The notes beneath the pieces were generated by a model. It had not been told where the DNA came from, did not search any database, and worked only from the letters and a program-made list of their open reading frames with translations. The position numbers and the translations under genes were made by a program. This document shows, in pieces, positions 9,817 through 18,464 of a stretch of 64,000 nt of DNA (position 1 is the stretch's first letter; each line of letters starts with the position of its first letter). The stretch is from Lewinellaceae bacterium (GTDB lineage Bacteria; Bacteroidota; Bacteroidia; Chitinophagales; Saprospiraceae). The stretch lies in assembly GCA_016719605.1 (NCBI GenBank), contig JADJYW010000003.1:372001-436000 (forward strand), in the 5' to 3' direction.

Positions 9817-10128
9817 TCAGGGTTTGGTATCGCCGAAAACCGCTTTCCAGGCGAGCATGCCGCCGGTGAGGTTGCGTACATTGGTAAAACCTTGTGCCTG
9901 CAACAGCGCCTGGGCCATGCCACTGCGGGCGCCGGAACGACAGTAGAGCACGATTTCGTCGTTTTTGTGGTCGTCCAGTTCCCAAAAAGTGTTCATCAGT
10001 GTGCCGACGGGGAGCAGTTGCCCGCCGACATTGAATTCTTCGTTCTCCCAGGGTTCGCGCACATCAATGAGGAGAACCGACTCGCCGGAAGCGAGTTTTT
10101 GCTGAAGTTCCTGTACAGTAATATCCAT
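9817..10128 (-). CDS. Rhodanese-like domain protein
   Basis: 103 residues: a single rhodanese domain. The active-site loop CRSGARSG has the catalytic cysteine, and VLLIDVREPWENEEF is the conserved first motif. Such proteins transfer sulfane sulfur to thiol acceptors; the partner is unknown. The ATG at 10128 is chosen because the upstream in-frame codons simply translate a 7-bp tandem repeat. That repeat ends 4 bp before this ATG. The gene lies 40 bp after the PASTA gene and is co-directional with it. Confidence 0.88.
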   Translation of the reverse strand: MDITVQELQQKLASGESVLLIDVREPWENEEFNVGGQLLPVGTLMNTFWELDDHKNDEIVLYCRSGARSGMAQALLQAQGFTNVRNLTGGMLAWKAVFGDTKP

Positions 10129-10132
10129 ATTC

Positions 10133-10165
10133 GAGTTTTGAGTTTTGAGTTTTGAGTTTTGAGTT
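10133..10165 (-). repeat. 7-bp tandem repeat (GAGTTTT, 4.7 copies) in the rhodanese leader
   Basis: Period is exactly seven bases on the plus strand. Read on the coding strand it is AACTCAA repeated, G-free and unstructured, ending 4 bp from the rhodanese ATG. It occupies almost all of the gap between the PASTA stop and the rhodanese start. Confidence 0.85.
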
Positions 10166-10168
10166 GGT

Positions 10169-11005
10169 TTATCGGCACCCTGCCGGAAGTTCCTGGGTGA
10201 GGTAGAGGTCAATTTGCTCGCCTACGCGCATGGTTCCCTCGGGGTCGTATTGCGGTGTTTGGCGCCAGACATACGCGTTGAGTTGGTCTGTTACCGTACC
10301 ATCGTTGATGACGGCGCCGATGCTGAGGTTACTGCTGCTGATGAGAAACCGGGCGGCATCGTAGGTTTGGCAGACGCAGTCGGGAATTTCGACGGTAAGC
10401 GTAACCTGTTCGGAAACAATGAAATCTATGGTGGCGCCCATTTCTACTTTGTAGCCGTATCGAATTTCTTCGGTGATGGTATCGCCCCGAAAAAGTACGG
10501 CTACGATGGTATTCGGCGATAGTTTGGGGTCGGCGATACGGGCCAGCACCCGGGGTTTGAGGCCAAGCCGGGTACACTTGCGACTGTACAGGTCGTAGTC
10601 ATCGCTGCCCACGAGTTCGGGCATTTTGATGATGTCGGGGTTGTTTTTGGCGACGGTGAAATAGATCGTGCGCCCTTCCTTCACGCGTCCTTCGGGCAAG
10701 GGGTTTTGAGCGAGCACCTGCCCGGGCGGTTTGCCGGGCACATAAATCGAGTCGTTGACAACCACCTCGAAATCGCGGGACAACGCCTTTTGCGTAGCTT
10801 CGCGAAAGCCCATGCCCACAAAATTGGGTACCTGTTGGCTCTCGCCGTGGTTAGTGTAGCATTTGAGCCACCAAAACGTGAGCAAAAGCAAGCCACAAAA
10901 AGTACCGATCAGGCTCAGGCAGTTTTTGACAACAAACGGCGCAGTCCAAAAACTGTACACCTCAAACCCGACACGCCGGATAAAAAACCAAATTTTTTGA
11001 ATCAT
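10169..11005 (-). CDS. PASTA-domain membrane protein
   Basis: 278 residues. There is one transmembrane segment near residues 32-47 (LIGTFCGLLLLTFWW) after a short cytoplasmic tail. Three PASTA domains follow: VPNFVGMGFREATQKAL with NPLPEGRVKEG; MPELVGSDDYDLYSRKC; and IPDCVCQTYDAARFLI with QYDPEGTMRVGEQ. PASTA domains bind peptidoglycan fragments or beta-lactam-like ligands. Here there is no kinase domain or transpeptidase, as is usual for these Bacteroidota proteins. It heads the operon with rhodanese, metalloprotease and membrane protein. Its 5' leader contains a 9-bp tandem repeat. Confidence 0.88.
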   Translation of the reverse strand: MIQKIWFFIRRVGFEVYSFWTAPFVVKNCLSLIGTFCGLLLLTFWWLKCYTNHGESQQVPNFVGMGFREATQKALSRDFEVVVNDSIYVPGKPPGQVLAQNPLPEGRVKEGRTIYFTVAKNNPDIIKMPELVGSDDYDLYSRKCTRLGLKPRVLARIADPKLSPNTIVAVLFRGDTITEEIRYGYKVEMGATIDFIVSEQVTLTVEIPDCVCQTYDAARFLISSSNLSIGAVINDGTVTDQLNAYVWRQTPQYDPEGTMRVGEQIDLYLTQELPAGCR

Positions 11006-11011
11006 AAATAA

Positions 11012-11046
11012 GGGTTGAGGGGGTTGAGGGGGTTGAGGTGGTTGAG
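11012..11046 (-). repeat. 9-bp tandem repeat (GGTTGAGGG type, 4 copies) in the PASTA gene leader
   Basis: TTGAG recurs at 11015, 11024, 11033 and 11042, a strict 9-bp period. On the coding strand the unit is C/A-rich (CCTCAACCC). The repeat ends 6 bp before the start codon and begins downstream of the -7 box at 11068, so it forms most of the 5' UTR. Confidence 0.8.
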
Positions 11047-11067
11047 TATCCCAAAACGGCGACCGCG

Positions 11068-11075
11068 CAAATTTA
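11068..11075 (-). promoter_or_regulatory. -7 box TAAATTTG for the PASTA operon
   Basis: Exact TAnnTTTG match on the minus strand about 63 bp before the PASTA start codon. The transcript would begin just upstream of the 9-bp repeat. Confidence 0.5.
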
Positions 11076-11151
11076 CCGCATGCACACCGGACGGTGAAAA
11101 AACATTTTTACCCTACCTTGGCCGCCTGCCATTCACCGCCAACTGTACGCC

Positions 11152-11922
11152 GTGCAACCTATATTCTCCATCATTACCGTCGTTTACAATGGCCATGCCT
11201 TCCTTCCGGGCACGGTCGAAAGTGTGCGCCGGCAAACGTATCCCGGCATCGAATATATCATCATTGATGGCGGCTCCACCGACGGCACCACCGATCTCAT
11301 CCGGCAATATGCCGCACAACTGCCGAATTTGCGCTGGATTTCGGAAAAAGACCGCGGGTTGTACGATGCCATGAACAAAGGTTTGCGCATGGCTACCGGC
11401 GATTTTGTCTGGTTTCTCAACGGCGGCGACCACCTGCACGCAGCCGATACGGTAGAAAAACTGGCCGGATGCGTACGCGAAACTACCGACGTACTCTACG
11501 GCGATACCCTGCTGGTAAACGAAAACCGCGTACCGGCCGGACTGATGAGTGCACTCAGCACCCGGCCTTTGCCGGAACGACTCACCTGGCGCGACTACCT
11601 CGGCGGCATGCTCGTCGTGCATCAATCCTTTGTTGCCCGCCGTGTGCTGGCGCCCGAATACATGGCCGGTAACTTGTGTGCCGATTTTGACTGGTGCATT
11701 CGTATCCTGAAAAAAAGCCGCGAAAATATACATACCGGCCTCATTCTGACCGACTACCTCATGGGCGGCATGTCCAAACAGCGCCACCGCCAGAGTTTGA
11801 AAGACCGGTTTCAGGTCATGCGCACACACTTCGGACTTGTTCAGACCGTGCTGGCACATGCGTGGATTGTAGTGCGGGCGGGATTGCATGCCGTGCGGCG
11901 CATGGGGAAAGAAAAATACTAA
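11152..11922 (+). CDS. Family 2 glycosyltransferase
   Basis: 256 residues, GTG start. The N-terminal GT-A fold is clear: FSIITVVYNG, IIIDGGSTDGT, EKDRGLYDAMNKGL, and FLNGGD in the place of the DxD metal site. The C-terminal part (DFDWCIRILKKS, DYLMGGMS) fits WcaA/PGL-type transferases that add sugars to surface polysaccharide. There is no membrane segment. It is a single gene whose 3' end overlaps that of the convergent pectin methylesterase by 4 bp, so it probably marks the edge of the pectin locus and does not belong to it. Confidence 0.88.
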   Translation: MQPIFSIITVVYNGHAFLPGTVESVRRQTYPGIEYIIIDGGSTDGTTDLIRQYAAQLPNLRWISEKDRGLYDAMNKGLRMATGDFVWFLNGGDHLHAADTVEKLAGCVRETTDVLYGDTLLVNENRVPAGLMSALSTRPLPERLTWRDYLGGMLVVHQSFVARRVLAPEYMAGNLCADFDWCIRILKKSRENIHTGLILTDYLMGGMSKQRHRQSLKDRFQVMRTHFGLVQTVLAHAWIVVRAGLHAVRRMGKEKY

Positions 11923-12926
11923 TGCTGCTCCTTTGCCCAACGCCCTTTGCCCGGCTCCACCGGTGGCTCCGGCTTCAGGATGTTTTCCAGCGCATATTGA
12001 TTTGCGGCTTTTTTCGACAACAACCGACTCCAGGGCGCCCGACCGGCCCGACCGGCGCCCTGCCCCGAGTTGCCAAATTCAGCGTAAAAAGCCGTTTTGT
12101 CGCGTCCGGTGCCGGCCCAATTGCTCCAGCCTTCGGGCCGAATATGAGCGCCCATGTCGCAATACAAAAAAACGACCCGGGCAAAATCCCGCCAGGGACG
12201 GCCCAGATACACCGAATCAACCCCCGGATCGGCACTGAGCCGGCAGTATCGAAATACAAAACCGAAGCGTTTGCCCATCGGCGTGCCGGCAGCCGTGATA
12301 TACGAATTGCTTTTGCTGTGTATCGTACAGGAATCAAATAAAACCGTGGCCGGCCCGAATATAAAATCGGTGCTGCCCTCGATGTAGCAGTTCAAAAAGT
12401 ACTGGCGACTGTTCGACCCGGCAGTGTACAACGTATCCTGGTAGCCCAATATCCGGCAGTCTCGAAACACGCAGCGGTCGGCCTCCACCGCAAGCGCCAC
12501 CGCCTGACCAACGGGGCCTGCCGTATTTTCGATGGTCAGTTCTTCGGCCTGGAAGTCGTCGGCTTGTACGAGCAAGGTGTAGGTATGGAACGTGCTGTTC
12601 CGTCCGCGACCGATTTTGTCAAAATAGTCTGCCCCCGAAATGATCGTGGTAGCAGCGTTTTCTCCTTTCAACGTGAGCAACGTGTTCCAGGCATGTACCC
12701 GCACTTTTTCCCGGTAAATGCCGCTTTTGATAAAAATCGTAATCCGTTTGTCCGGAAAACATTTGGCCTGATCAATGGCGTCCTGAATGCGGGTAAAATC
12801 GCCGCTCCCGTCCTGAGCAACGACTATTTCGGTAGCATACTGAGCCTGCACCCGGGCCGCCAACAAGCAAATGACGAGGCCGGCTAACAGCAGCCGATGC
12901 ATCCGTTCAATTAAAATGGTCTTCAT
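11919..12926 (-). CDS. Pectin methylesterase (CE8), first copy
   Basis: 335 residues with a signal peptide (RLLLAGLVICLLAARVQA). CE8 hallmarks are present: GSGDFTRIQDAI, GQAVAL, the acid/base motif GYQDTLY, the nucleophile motif STDFIFG, and LGRPWR. The enzyme removes methyl esters from homogalacturonan so that lyases and GH28 can act. It is the last gene of the 13-gene minus-strand operon, 12 bp after the second CE8 gene. The two copies are clearly diverged paralogues and may prefer different methylation patterns. An internal ATG at 12902 is an alternative start. Confidence 0.93.
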   Translation of the reverse strand: MKTILIERMHRLLLAGLVICLLAARVQAQYATEIVVAQDGSGDFTRIQDAIDQAKCFPDKRITIFIKSGIYREKVRVHAWNTLLTLKGENAATTIISGADYFDKIGRGRNSTFHTYTLLVQADDFQAEELTIENTAGPVGQAVALAVEADRCVFRDCRILGYQDTLYTAGSNSRQYFLNCYIEGSTDFIFGPATVLFDSCTIHSKSNSYITAAGTPMGKRFGFVFRYCRLSADPGVDSVYLGRPWRDFARVVFLYCDMGAHIRPEGWSNWAGTGRDKTAFYAEFGNSGQGAGRAGRAPWSRLLSKKAANQYALENILKPEPPVEPGKGRWAKEQH

Positions 12927-12938
12927 CTTCTTGTCCGA

Positions 12939-13898
12939 TCATGGCGCCCAATTGCCCAGTATTTCGGCCAGGGTATAGCCGTCGGCATCTGCTTTGGTCA
13001 GCTGGCGCGACCAGGTTACCCGTTTGTCGGGAGGAGCGCCCGGGCCGGAGTTTTGGTACTCGGCGTAAAAAGCCGTTTTTTCGTTCTCCACTTTCCCCCA
13101 ATTGTGCCAGCCTTCAGGCCGAAGCACCTTGTCCAGTTCGCATTCGATAAAAACCACTTTGGCAAACGGCCGCCAGGGACGGCCCAGGTAAACGGAATGC
13201 TCCGGGGCACTCCCTGTAATCCGGCAATTTCGAAATACAAACCCGAACCTGGACTGCTCCTCCGTCGAAGCCGCCGTGATGTAGCCCGGCGTTTTGCAAA
13301 ATATCCGGCAACTGTCGAAAACGGCCGTTGACCAGCCAAAGATACAATCTACGGTACCCTCAATATAGCAGTTCTTGTAGTACTGGCGGCTGTTTTTGCC
13401 ATGCGGATAAAGCGTGTCCTGGTTGCCGAGAAACCGGCAGTTTTCAAATTTCACCCGGTCGCCGTCTACCCGCACCGCCACGGCCTGCCCCACCGGGCCT
13501 GCGCTGTTTTCAAAAGTGATATTCCGAGCCTCAAACCCGTCCCCGAAAATAAAAAACGAAGCAGAGGCCGAGGTGCCGATTTCCTCGCCAAAACGGTTTT
13601 TCCGGCTGGCAAAATCATCGAATGTCAGCATGGTTTTGGCAACATCTTCGCCGACAAAAGTTACGTTGGTTGCCGTGGGCGGCAGGGTTAGTTTTTCTTT
13701 ATAAATCCCGTTTTTGATAAAAATCCGGGTGCGTTTCATGCGAAGCGGCGGCACGGCGTTTATGGCGTCCTGCACCTGGCGAAAATCACCGCTGCCGTCG
13801 GCTGCAACAACCATATCGAAAGCCGGCAGGGTGTCGGTTTGGGACAGCGCCGGTACAGCGCTCAAAAGCCAGCATACTGAAAAAGAAATCAGTTTCAT
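12939..13898 (-). CDS. Pectin methylesterase (CE8), second copy
   Basis: 319 residues from the ATG at 13898, which opens a signal peptide (MKLISFSVCWLLSAVPALSQ). A longer upstream frame enters the GH43 gene and is not used. Motifs: GSGDFRQVQDAI, GQAVAVRV, GNQDTLY, TVDCIFGW, LGRPWR. The aspartate of the nucleophile motif is kept although the usual DFIFG reads DCIFG. Role is homogalacturonan demethylation in the periplasm. It lies 19 bp after the GH43-esterase gene and 12 bp before the other CE8 gene. Confidence 0.92.
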   Translation of the reverse strand: MKLISFSVCWLLSAVPALSQTDTLPAFDMVVAADGSGDFRQVQDAINAVPPLRMKRTRIFIKNGIYKEKLTLPPTATNVTFVGEDVAKTMLTFDDFASRKNRFGEEIGTSASASFFIFGDGFEARNITFENSAGPVGQAVAVRVDGDRVKFENCRFLGNQDTLYPHGKNSRQYYKNCYIEGTVDCIFGWSTAVFDSCRIFCKTPGYITAASTEEQSRFGFVFRNCRITGSAPEHSVYLGRPWRPFAKVVFIECELDKVLRPEGWHNWGKVENEKTAFYAEYQNSGPGAPPDKRVTWSRQLTKADADGYTLAEILGNWAP

Positions 13899-13917
13899 GT
13901 TTTGTGTTTGGATGCGG

Positions 13918-16470
13918 TTATTTGAATACTGCGCGCAAAAAAGCGGTGCTGTAGTCCAGCGTAAGTTCGAACCAGGGATGTACCGTCCAAAAAGAGTGCA
14001 TGGAATCGGGAATGGTATGCACCGCATGGTATGTGCCGGCCTGATTCAAAATCCGGAGCAGGTCATCGCGTCCGGCATGAAAGCGGGGAACAGAACAATT
14101 GACGAACAGGAAAGGCGGCGTTTGGGCATTGGCGTATTCGAGCGGAGATGCCTCTGTCCAGTTTTTCGGGTTTTCTTCCCGCGATCCGCCCAGCCACTCG
14201 CCGGCCATCACATTTTCTCCCGCTGCTTCGGGATGCACGAACGATACGATCCCGTCAATATTCAGCACCGCCTGCACGCTGCTCGAATGCTCCGCATAGC
14301 CCTCCGCGCCTTCAAATTGCGCCATACCGTTTGTAGTGCCCAGAAACGATGCCATTTGCGCGCCGGAGGAGCATCCGTAAGCGGCAATTCGGGTGGTGTC
14401 CAAACCAAATCGGGCAGCATGAGCGCGCATCCAACGAACTGCGGCTTTCAGGTCGTGTATTCCGGCAGGGTATTGGGCCTCCCGGCTGAGGCGGTATTCA
14501 ACCACAACTGCGACAAAACCCTTTCCGGCAAGTTGCTGTGCCATCGGCACTTCCATTTCTTTGTTGCCGGATCGCCAACCGCCGCCGTGAATCAACAATA
14601 CGCCGGGGCGACCTTCGCGGCGTTTTTCCGCCGGATAAAAAACATCCAGGTGGAGTGCGCGCCCACCAATCCGGGCATACACGATATTGCTTTGTTCCTG
14701 AACGCCCGCGGGTAGCTCCGGGCGGACTTCGCGTACCGTCGGGTGGTATTTCCGAATATGCTCGTACGCGCTACGCAGGCTGTACGAGGTATCGCGAACA
14801 AAATCAGCAATTTTCCCAATCCGAAACCAATCAAAATCCGCGTATCCGCCCCGCCGGGCTGGGTGGATACTACTGCAAAACAAACCCACTTTAGCGCCGA
14901 TCCAGGTATCAGGTTTCGCCTGAAAATCTGCACCTATCGGGGTAAAATTTGAACCGTCTGTGCTAAAACTAAACCGGCAACGGGTATCCGGCGCATTCAC
15001 CTGCACTTTCAGGTAAGCGGTATTTGCAGGAATTCGTTGTTCGGCTATTACCGTTTCGACATTGCCCTTGGGCGCGGCTTTGCATACGATCATTTGAATT
15101 TTATATCCCGCTTCGTCCCGGGAAAGGGCCAAACAAGCATAGTCATTTCCCATGACCAGCAATCCGGCGCGTTTGCCCGTCCGGGAGGTGGAATCCACGT
15201 TCCAGGTTACCTTGGTCGTTGCGGTAAAATCCGGCGCCGGAAATTTCTGGAGCAGCAGGTTAGGCATTTGCCAAAGATTTGGCGACTGCGCCGGCAGTGC
15301 ATGGGGGAACAACCGCAGATACCCCGTCCCCCGCATTTGTGCGCTCCAGGTGACTTGCGGGTTGGCATGCCATTGCCATTGAAAACCAAGGGTATCCGAG
15401 TCAAATTCGTCACTTTCCACCGGGGTACAAACCGGTGCAGTGCTGCCGGTGTTGGGTTTTGAATAAGTCAGCACCGGCTCGCCAATGGCGTTTTGGTCTT
15501 GATCCACGCCAATAACCGGCCAGTCGGCTTCCCAGCGCATGGGTTGCAGGTGTACGACACGCCCGTACGCTTCCAGGTCTTGAAAGTGCATAAACCAGGA
15601 TTCTCCACCGGGCGTTTCGATCCAGGCGCCCTGGTGCGGGCCGTTTATGACCGAAAACCCTTGTTCCAAAACGATTTTTTCCTCGTACGGACCGTAAATA
15701 TCTTTTGAACGCAATGCCAGTTGCCAGCCCGTAGCCACGCCCCCCGCCGGCGCCAGAATGTAGTAGTACCCGTTGCGTTTGTACAGTTTGGGGCCTTCTA
15801 CCGTAGGGTGCGCATCGTGTCCATCAAAAACATGTTTGCCTTCATCCAGTACTTTGGTACCATCCGGACTAAGGCGGTGCACGGTCAGCAAACTATTCAC
15901 CCCTGCGCGACTGCCCGCCCAGCCGTGCACCAGCCAGGCACTACCGTCGTCGTCCCACAATGGACTCGGGTCTATCAGGCCTTTGCCTTCGAGCACCAGT
16001 ATTGGCTGCGACCATTCCCCGGCGGGGCTATTCGTCTGAACCATATAAATCCCGAAATCAGGATCACCCCAATAGATGTAAAAAGTCCCTTTGCGGTACC
16101 GCAGGCAGGGCGCCCAGCAGCCGTCGCCATGCCGGGGCAGGGCGTAGTGTTCGGCGGGGTACTGCTTTTTCAAAGCATGCCCGATGATGGCCCAATTGAC
16201 CAAATCCTTGGAATGCAGGATTGGTAGCCCGGGGGTGCAATTGAAACTGGACGCTGTGAGGTAATAATTCTCCCCGACCCGGATCACATCCGGGTCGGAA
16301 TAATCGGCGTACAAAACTGGGTTTTTGTAGGTGCCGTCGCCCTGATCGGCTACCCAAACCGGTGAAATATGGGGTTTGCCGGCATCGGGTTTCTCGGACT
16401 GCGCCGGCAGGGCCATTGGAGAAAACCAGACCAAAATGCAGCCCCAACTTATTGATTTTAAATACCTCAT
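13918..16470 (-). CDS. GH43 glycosidase fused to an alpha/beta-hydrolase esterase
   Basis: 850 residues from the ATG at 16470, overlapping the transporter stop by 4 bp. The signal peptide ends near PMALPAQ. Residues 45-340 are a five-bladed GH43 propeller (YSDPDVIRVGENYYL; LIDPSPLWDDDGSAWLVHGWA; VEGPKLYKRNGYYYI supplies the catalytic glutamate). Residues 365-570 are the concanavalin-like C-terminal module of beta-xylosidases. Residues 600-850 are an esterase of the BD-FAE/Aes type: VLLIHGGGWRSG oxyanion loop, YGCSSGAQMA nucleophile serine and a late SMHSFW histidine. GH43 in pectin loci usually removes arabinose or galactose side chains; the esterase would remove acetyl or feruloyl groups. 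The exact substrates are inferred. Confidence 0.88.
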   Translation of the reverse strand: MRYLKSISWGCILVWFSPMALPAQSEKPDAGKPHISPVWVADQGDGTYKNPVLYADYSDPDVIRVGENYYLTASSFNCTPGLPILHSKDLVNWAIIGHALKKQYPAEHYALPRHGDGCWAPCLRYRKGTFYIYWGDPDFGIYMVQTNSPAGEWSQPILVLEGKGLIDPSPLWDDDGSAWLVHGWAGSRAGVNSLLTVHRLSPDGTKVLDEGKHVFDGHDAHPTVEGPKLYKRNGYYYILAPAGGVATGWQLALRSKDIYGPYEEKIVLEQGFSVINGPHQGAWIETPGGESWFMHFQDLEAYGRVVHLQPMRWEADWPVIGVDQDQNAIGEPVLTYSKPNTGSTAPVCTPVESDEFDSDTLGFQWQWHANPQVTWSAQMRGTGYLRLFPHALPAQSPNLWQMPNLLLQKFPAPDFTATTKVTWNVDSTSRTGKRAGLLVMGNDYACLALSRDEAGYKIQMIVCKAAPKGNVETVIAEQRIPANTAYLKVQVNAPDTRCRFSFSTDGSNFTPIGADFQAKPDTWIGAKVGLFCSSIHPARRGGYADFDWFRIGKIADFVRDTSYSLRSAYEHIRKYHPTVREVRPELPAGVQEQSNIVYARIGGRALHLDVFYPAEKRREGRPGVLLIHGGGWRSGNKEMEVPMAQQLAGKGFVAVVVEYRLSREAQYPAGIHDLKAAVRWMRAHAARFGLDTTRIAAYGCSSGAQMASFLGTTNGMAQFEGAEGYAEHSSSVQAVLNIDGIVSFVHPEAAGENVMAGEWLGGSREENPKNWTEASPLEYANAQTPPFLFVNCSVPRFHAGRDDLLRILNQAGTYHAVHTIPDSMHSFWTVHPWFELTLDYSTAFLRAVFK

Positions 16471-17750
16471 AATTTGACTTGCTCCATCCTTGGCGTAAAT
16501 AAATGCATGATTCCCCAGGCCAGCAGGTATGCGCAGCCGCAAATGACAAACAGCACATTGTACCCCGCGCCGATATCCCCGGCGGCTTTGTAATAATCGA
16601 GCAAACGCCCGACGACCAACGGAAACAGGATGCCGCCGACTGCCCCTGCCATGCCGCCGATACCGACGATCGAGCTGACGGCTTTTTTGGGAAACATATC
16701 CGATGCCGTGGTGAAGATATTGGCGCTCCAGGCTTGATGCGCGGCTGCGGCCAGACTAATCAGCGCAACAGCAAACCAGACGTTGGTAGCGTATTTGGCT
16801 AAAACAATAGGTACGACGCACAAAGCAAAAATCAGCATAGCCGTTTTGCGGGCGCGGAAAACAGGCCAGCCGCGCCGGATAAAATAACCCGACAAATAAC
16901 CGCCTCCGATACTGCCGATTGTGGTAGCCGTGTACACGATAACTAATTCCAGGCTCGGTTTTTTCAGGTCAATATGGAAGGTGGTAGAAAAATAGGACGG
17001 CAGCCAGAACAGAAAAAACCACCAGATTGGGTCGGTAAGTAATTTGCCAAAAAAGAAGGCCCAGGTTTGGCGAATCCGGAACAGCTGTATCCATTTTACA
17101 GGTTTGCCATCGCTATCGCCCGGCTCGGCAATGTCGCTGTGGATGTAGTCGAATTCCGCTTGAGCAAGCCGTTTTTGCTTGGCAGGTATTTCGTAAAAAA
17201 TCCACCAGAAAATCAGCCAGACAAACCCGATGGCCCCGGTGATGATGAAGGCTTCCTGCCAGCCCCAAAGACCTAAAATCCAAGGTACCATGATAGGCGC
17301 TACCACGGCGCCGATGTTTGCGCCCGAGTTGAAAATCCCCGTTGCCAATGCCCGCTCTTTTTTGGGAAACCATTCGGCAACGGCTTTGATTGCTGCCGGG
17401 AAGTTGCCCGCTTCGCCAAGTCCCAGTGCCGCGCGCGCGACGCCAAAACCAAACGTGGTCCGTGCAAATGCATGGCCAATAGCCGCCACACTCCAGGCAA
17501 TGATGGAAATGATATAGCCTTTTTTGGTCCCGATGCGGTCAATGACCTGCCCGAAAAACAAAAGCCCCACGGCATAAGCCGCTGAAAAAGCCATCACGAT
17601 ATTGCCATAATCGGTTTCCGACCAGGAAAGCGCTTTTTCAAGCGTTGGTTTGAGCAGGCCGATGACCTGCCGGTCGAGGTAATTGATGGTCGTGGCAAAA
17701 AAGAGCAGCGCAACCACCGTCCAGCGGTATTTTCCAATTGTTTGATGCAT
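16467..17750 (-). CDS. exuT: Hexuronate transporter, MFS anion:cation symporter family
   Basis: 427 residues with 12 hydrophobic spans. The start YRWTVVALLFFATTINYLDRQVIGLL is the ACS-family signature of ExuT-type carriers, as are GLGEAGNFPAAIKAVAEWFPKKERALATGIFNSG and the loop after span 6. It imports galacturonate or glucuronate across the inner membrane by proton symport. Flanked by KdgA upstream (27 bp) and the GH43-esterase downstream (ATGA overlap), so the substrate in this context is galacturonate released by GH28/GH105. Confidence 0.88.
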   Translation of the reverse strand: MHQTIGKYRWTVVALLFFATTINYLDRQVIGLLKPTLEKALSWSETDYGNIVMAFSAAYAVGLLFFGQVIDRIGTKKGYIISIIAWSVAAIGHAFARTTFGFGVARAALGLGEAGNFPAAIKAVAEWFPKKERALATGIFNSGANIGAVVAPIMVPWILGLWGWQEAFIITGAIGFVWLIFWWIFYEIPAKQKRLAQAEFDYIHSDIAEPGDSDGKPVKWIQLFRIRQTWAFFFGKLLTDPIWWFFLFWLPSYFSTTFHIDLKKPSLELVIVYTATTIGSIGGGYLSGYFIRRGWPVFRARKTAMLIFALCVVPIVLAKYATNVWFAVALISLAAAAHQAWSANIFTTASDMFPKKAVSSIVGIGGMAGAVGGILFPLVVGRLLDYYKAAGDIGAGYNVLFVICGCAYLLAWGIMHLFTPRMEQVKL

Positions 17751-17777
17751 ATACAGTTGAGTAATTTTAAACCGGGT

Positions 17778-18419
17778 TTACGAAGACGCCGGAAGCCCTA
17801 TGCTTTCCAGCAAACCCGATATCCGCCGGGCAAGCGCGGTGAAATCTCCTGAAAAATCTCCTTTAAATAATTGTGAGCCGATACCGACCGCCTGTACCCC
17901 CGCTCCGAGCCAGTTGCGGATGCTGTCAGGCGTAGGGTCTACTCCGCCGGTGACCATAAGCGGCACGTCGGGCATTGGGCCGCGTAAGGCGCGGATGTAG
18001 TCGGGGCCAACTAAATTGCCGGGGAAAATTTTGACTACCGTCGCGCCGGATTGCCAGGCTGTCCAAATTTCATTGGGCGTCATGGCGCCGGGTATCCAGG
18101 GTTTCTGATAGGTTTTGCAAACAACGCCAACCGCTGCTGTGGTAACCGGCTGCACCACAAAATCCGCTCCGGCGTCGAGAAACCGCACGGCATCCGCTTC
18201 GGTAAAGATGGTTCCGATACCCAGCGACAAGCCGGGACAATGCACCCGTATATGCTCGTTCAACATCCCAAAAACCTCGAATGCCTCCTTACCCCGGTTG
18301 GTAAATTCAACAAAACGAAGTCCGCCGGCATAACAAGCCTGCACGACCTGTCGGGCATAGTCTGCATCCGGATGAAAAAAGACCGGGACAATGGGCGATG
18401 ATTTCAGTTGTTCGAGCAC
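17778..18419 (-). CDS. kdgA: 2-keto-3-deoxy-6-phosphogluconate aldolase
   Basis: About 213 residues. It splits KDPG to pyruvate and glyceraldehyde-3-phosphate, the last step of the uronate route. The glutamate in RFVEFTNRG and the Schiff-base lysine in VVKIFPGNLVGPDYI are present, as is the phosphate loop GGVDPT. An ATG at 18485 would add 22 residues, but these overlap kdgK and mostly translate a 7-bp repeat (KLKTPNVTLKTTSK). Family members begin about 12 residues before the VPVF strand, so the GTG at 18419 is preferred. Between kdgK and exuT in the operon. Confidence 0.85.
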   Translation of the reverse strand: MLEQLKSSPIVPVFFHPDADYARQVVQACYAGGLRFVEFTNRGKEAFEVFGMLNEHIRVHCPGLSLGIGTIFTEADAVRFLDAGADFVVQPVTTAAVGVVCKTYQKPWIPGAMTPNEIWTAWQSGATVVKIFPGNLVGPDYIRALRGPMPDVPLMVTGGVDPTPDSIRNWLGAGVQAVGIGSQLFKGDFSGDFTALARRISGLLESIGLPASS

Positions 18420-18429
18420 CTTGCTTGTA

Positions 18430-18464
18430 GTTTTGAGTGTTACGTTTGGAGTTTTGAGTTTACC
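18430..18464 (-). repeat. Degenerate 7-bp tandem repeat (GTTTTGA type) in the kdgA leader
   Basis: Five consecutive heptads starting at 18430: GTTTTGA, GTGTTAC, GTTTGGA, GTTTTGA, GTTTACC. The unit is the same as in the rhodanese leader. It overlaps the kdgK stop region and ends about 10 bp before the proposed kdgA GTG start. Confidence 0.6.

Noticed and set aside
10133..11046. CRISPR-like array
   Set aside because: The repeats are simple 7-9 bp tandems without spacers, and no cas genes are present.
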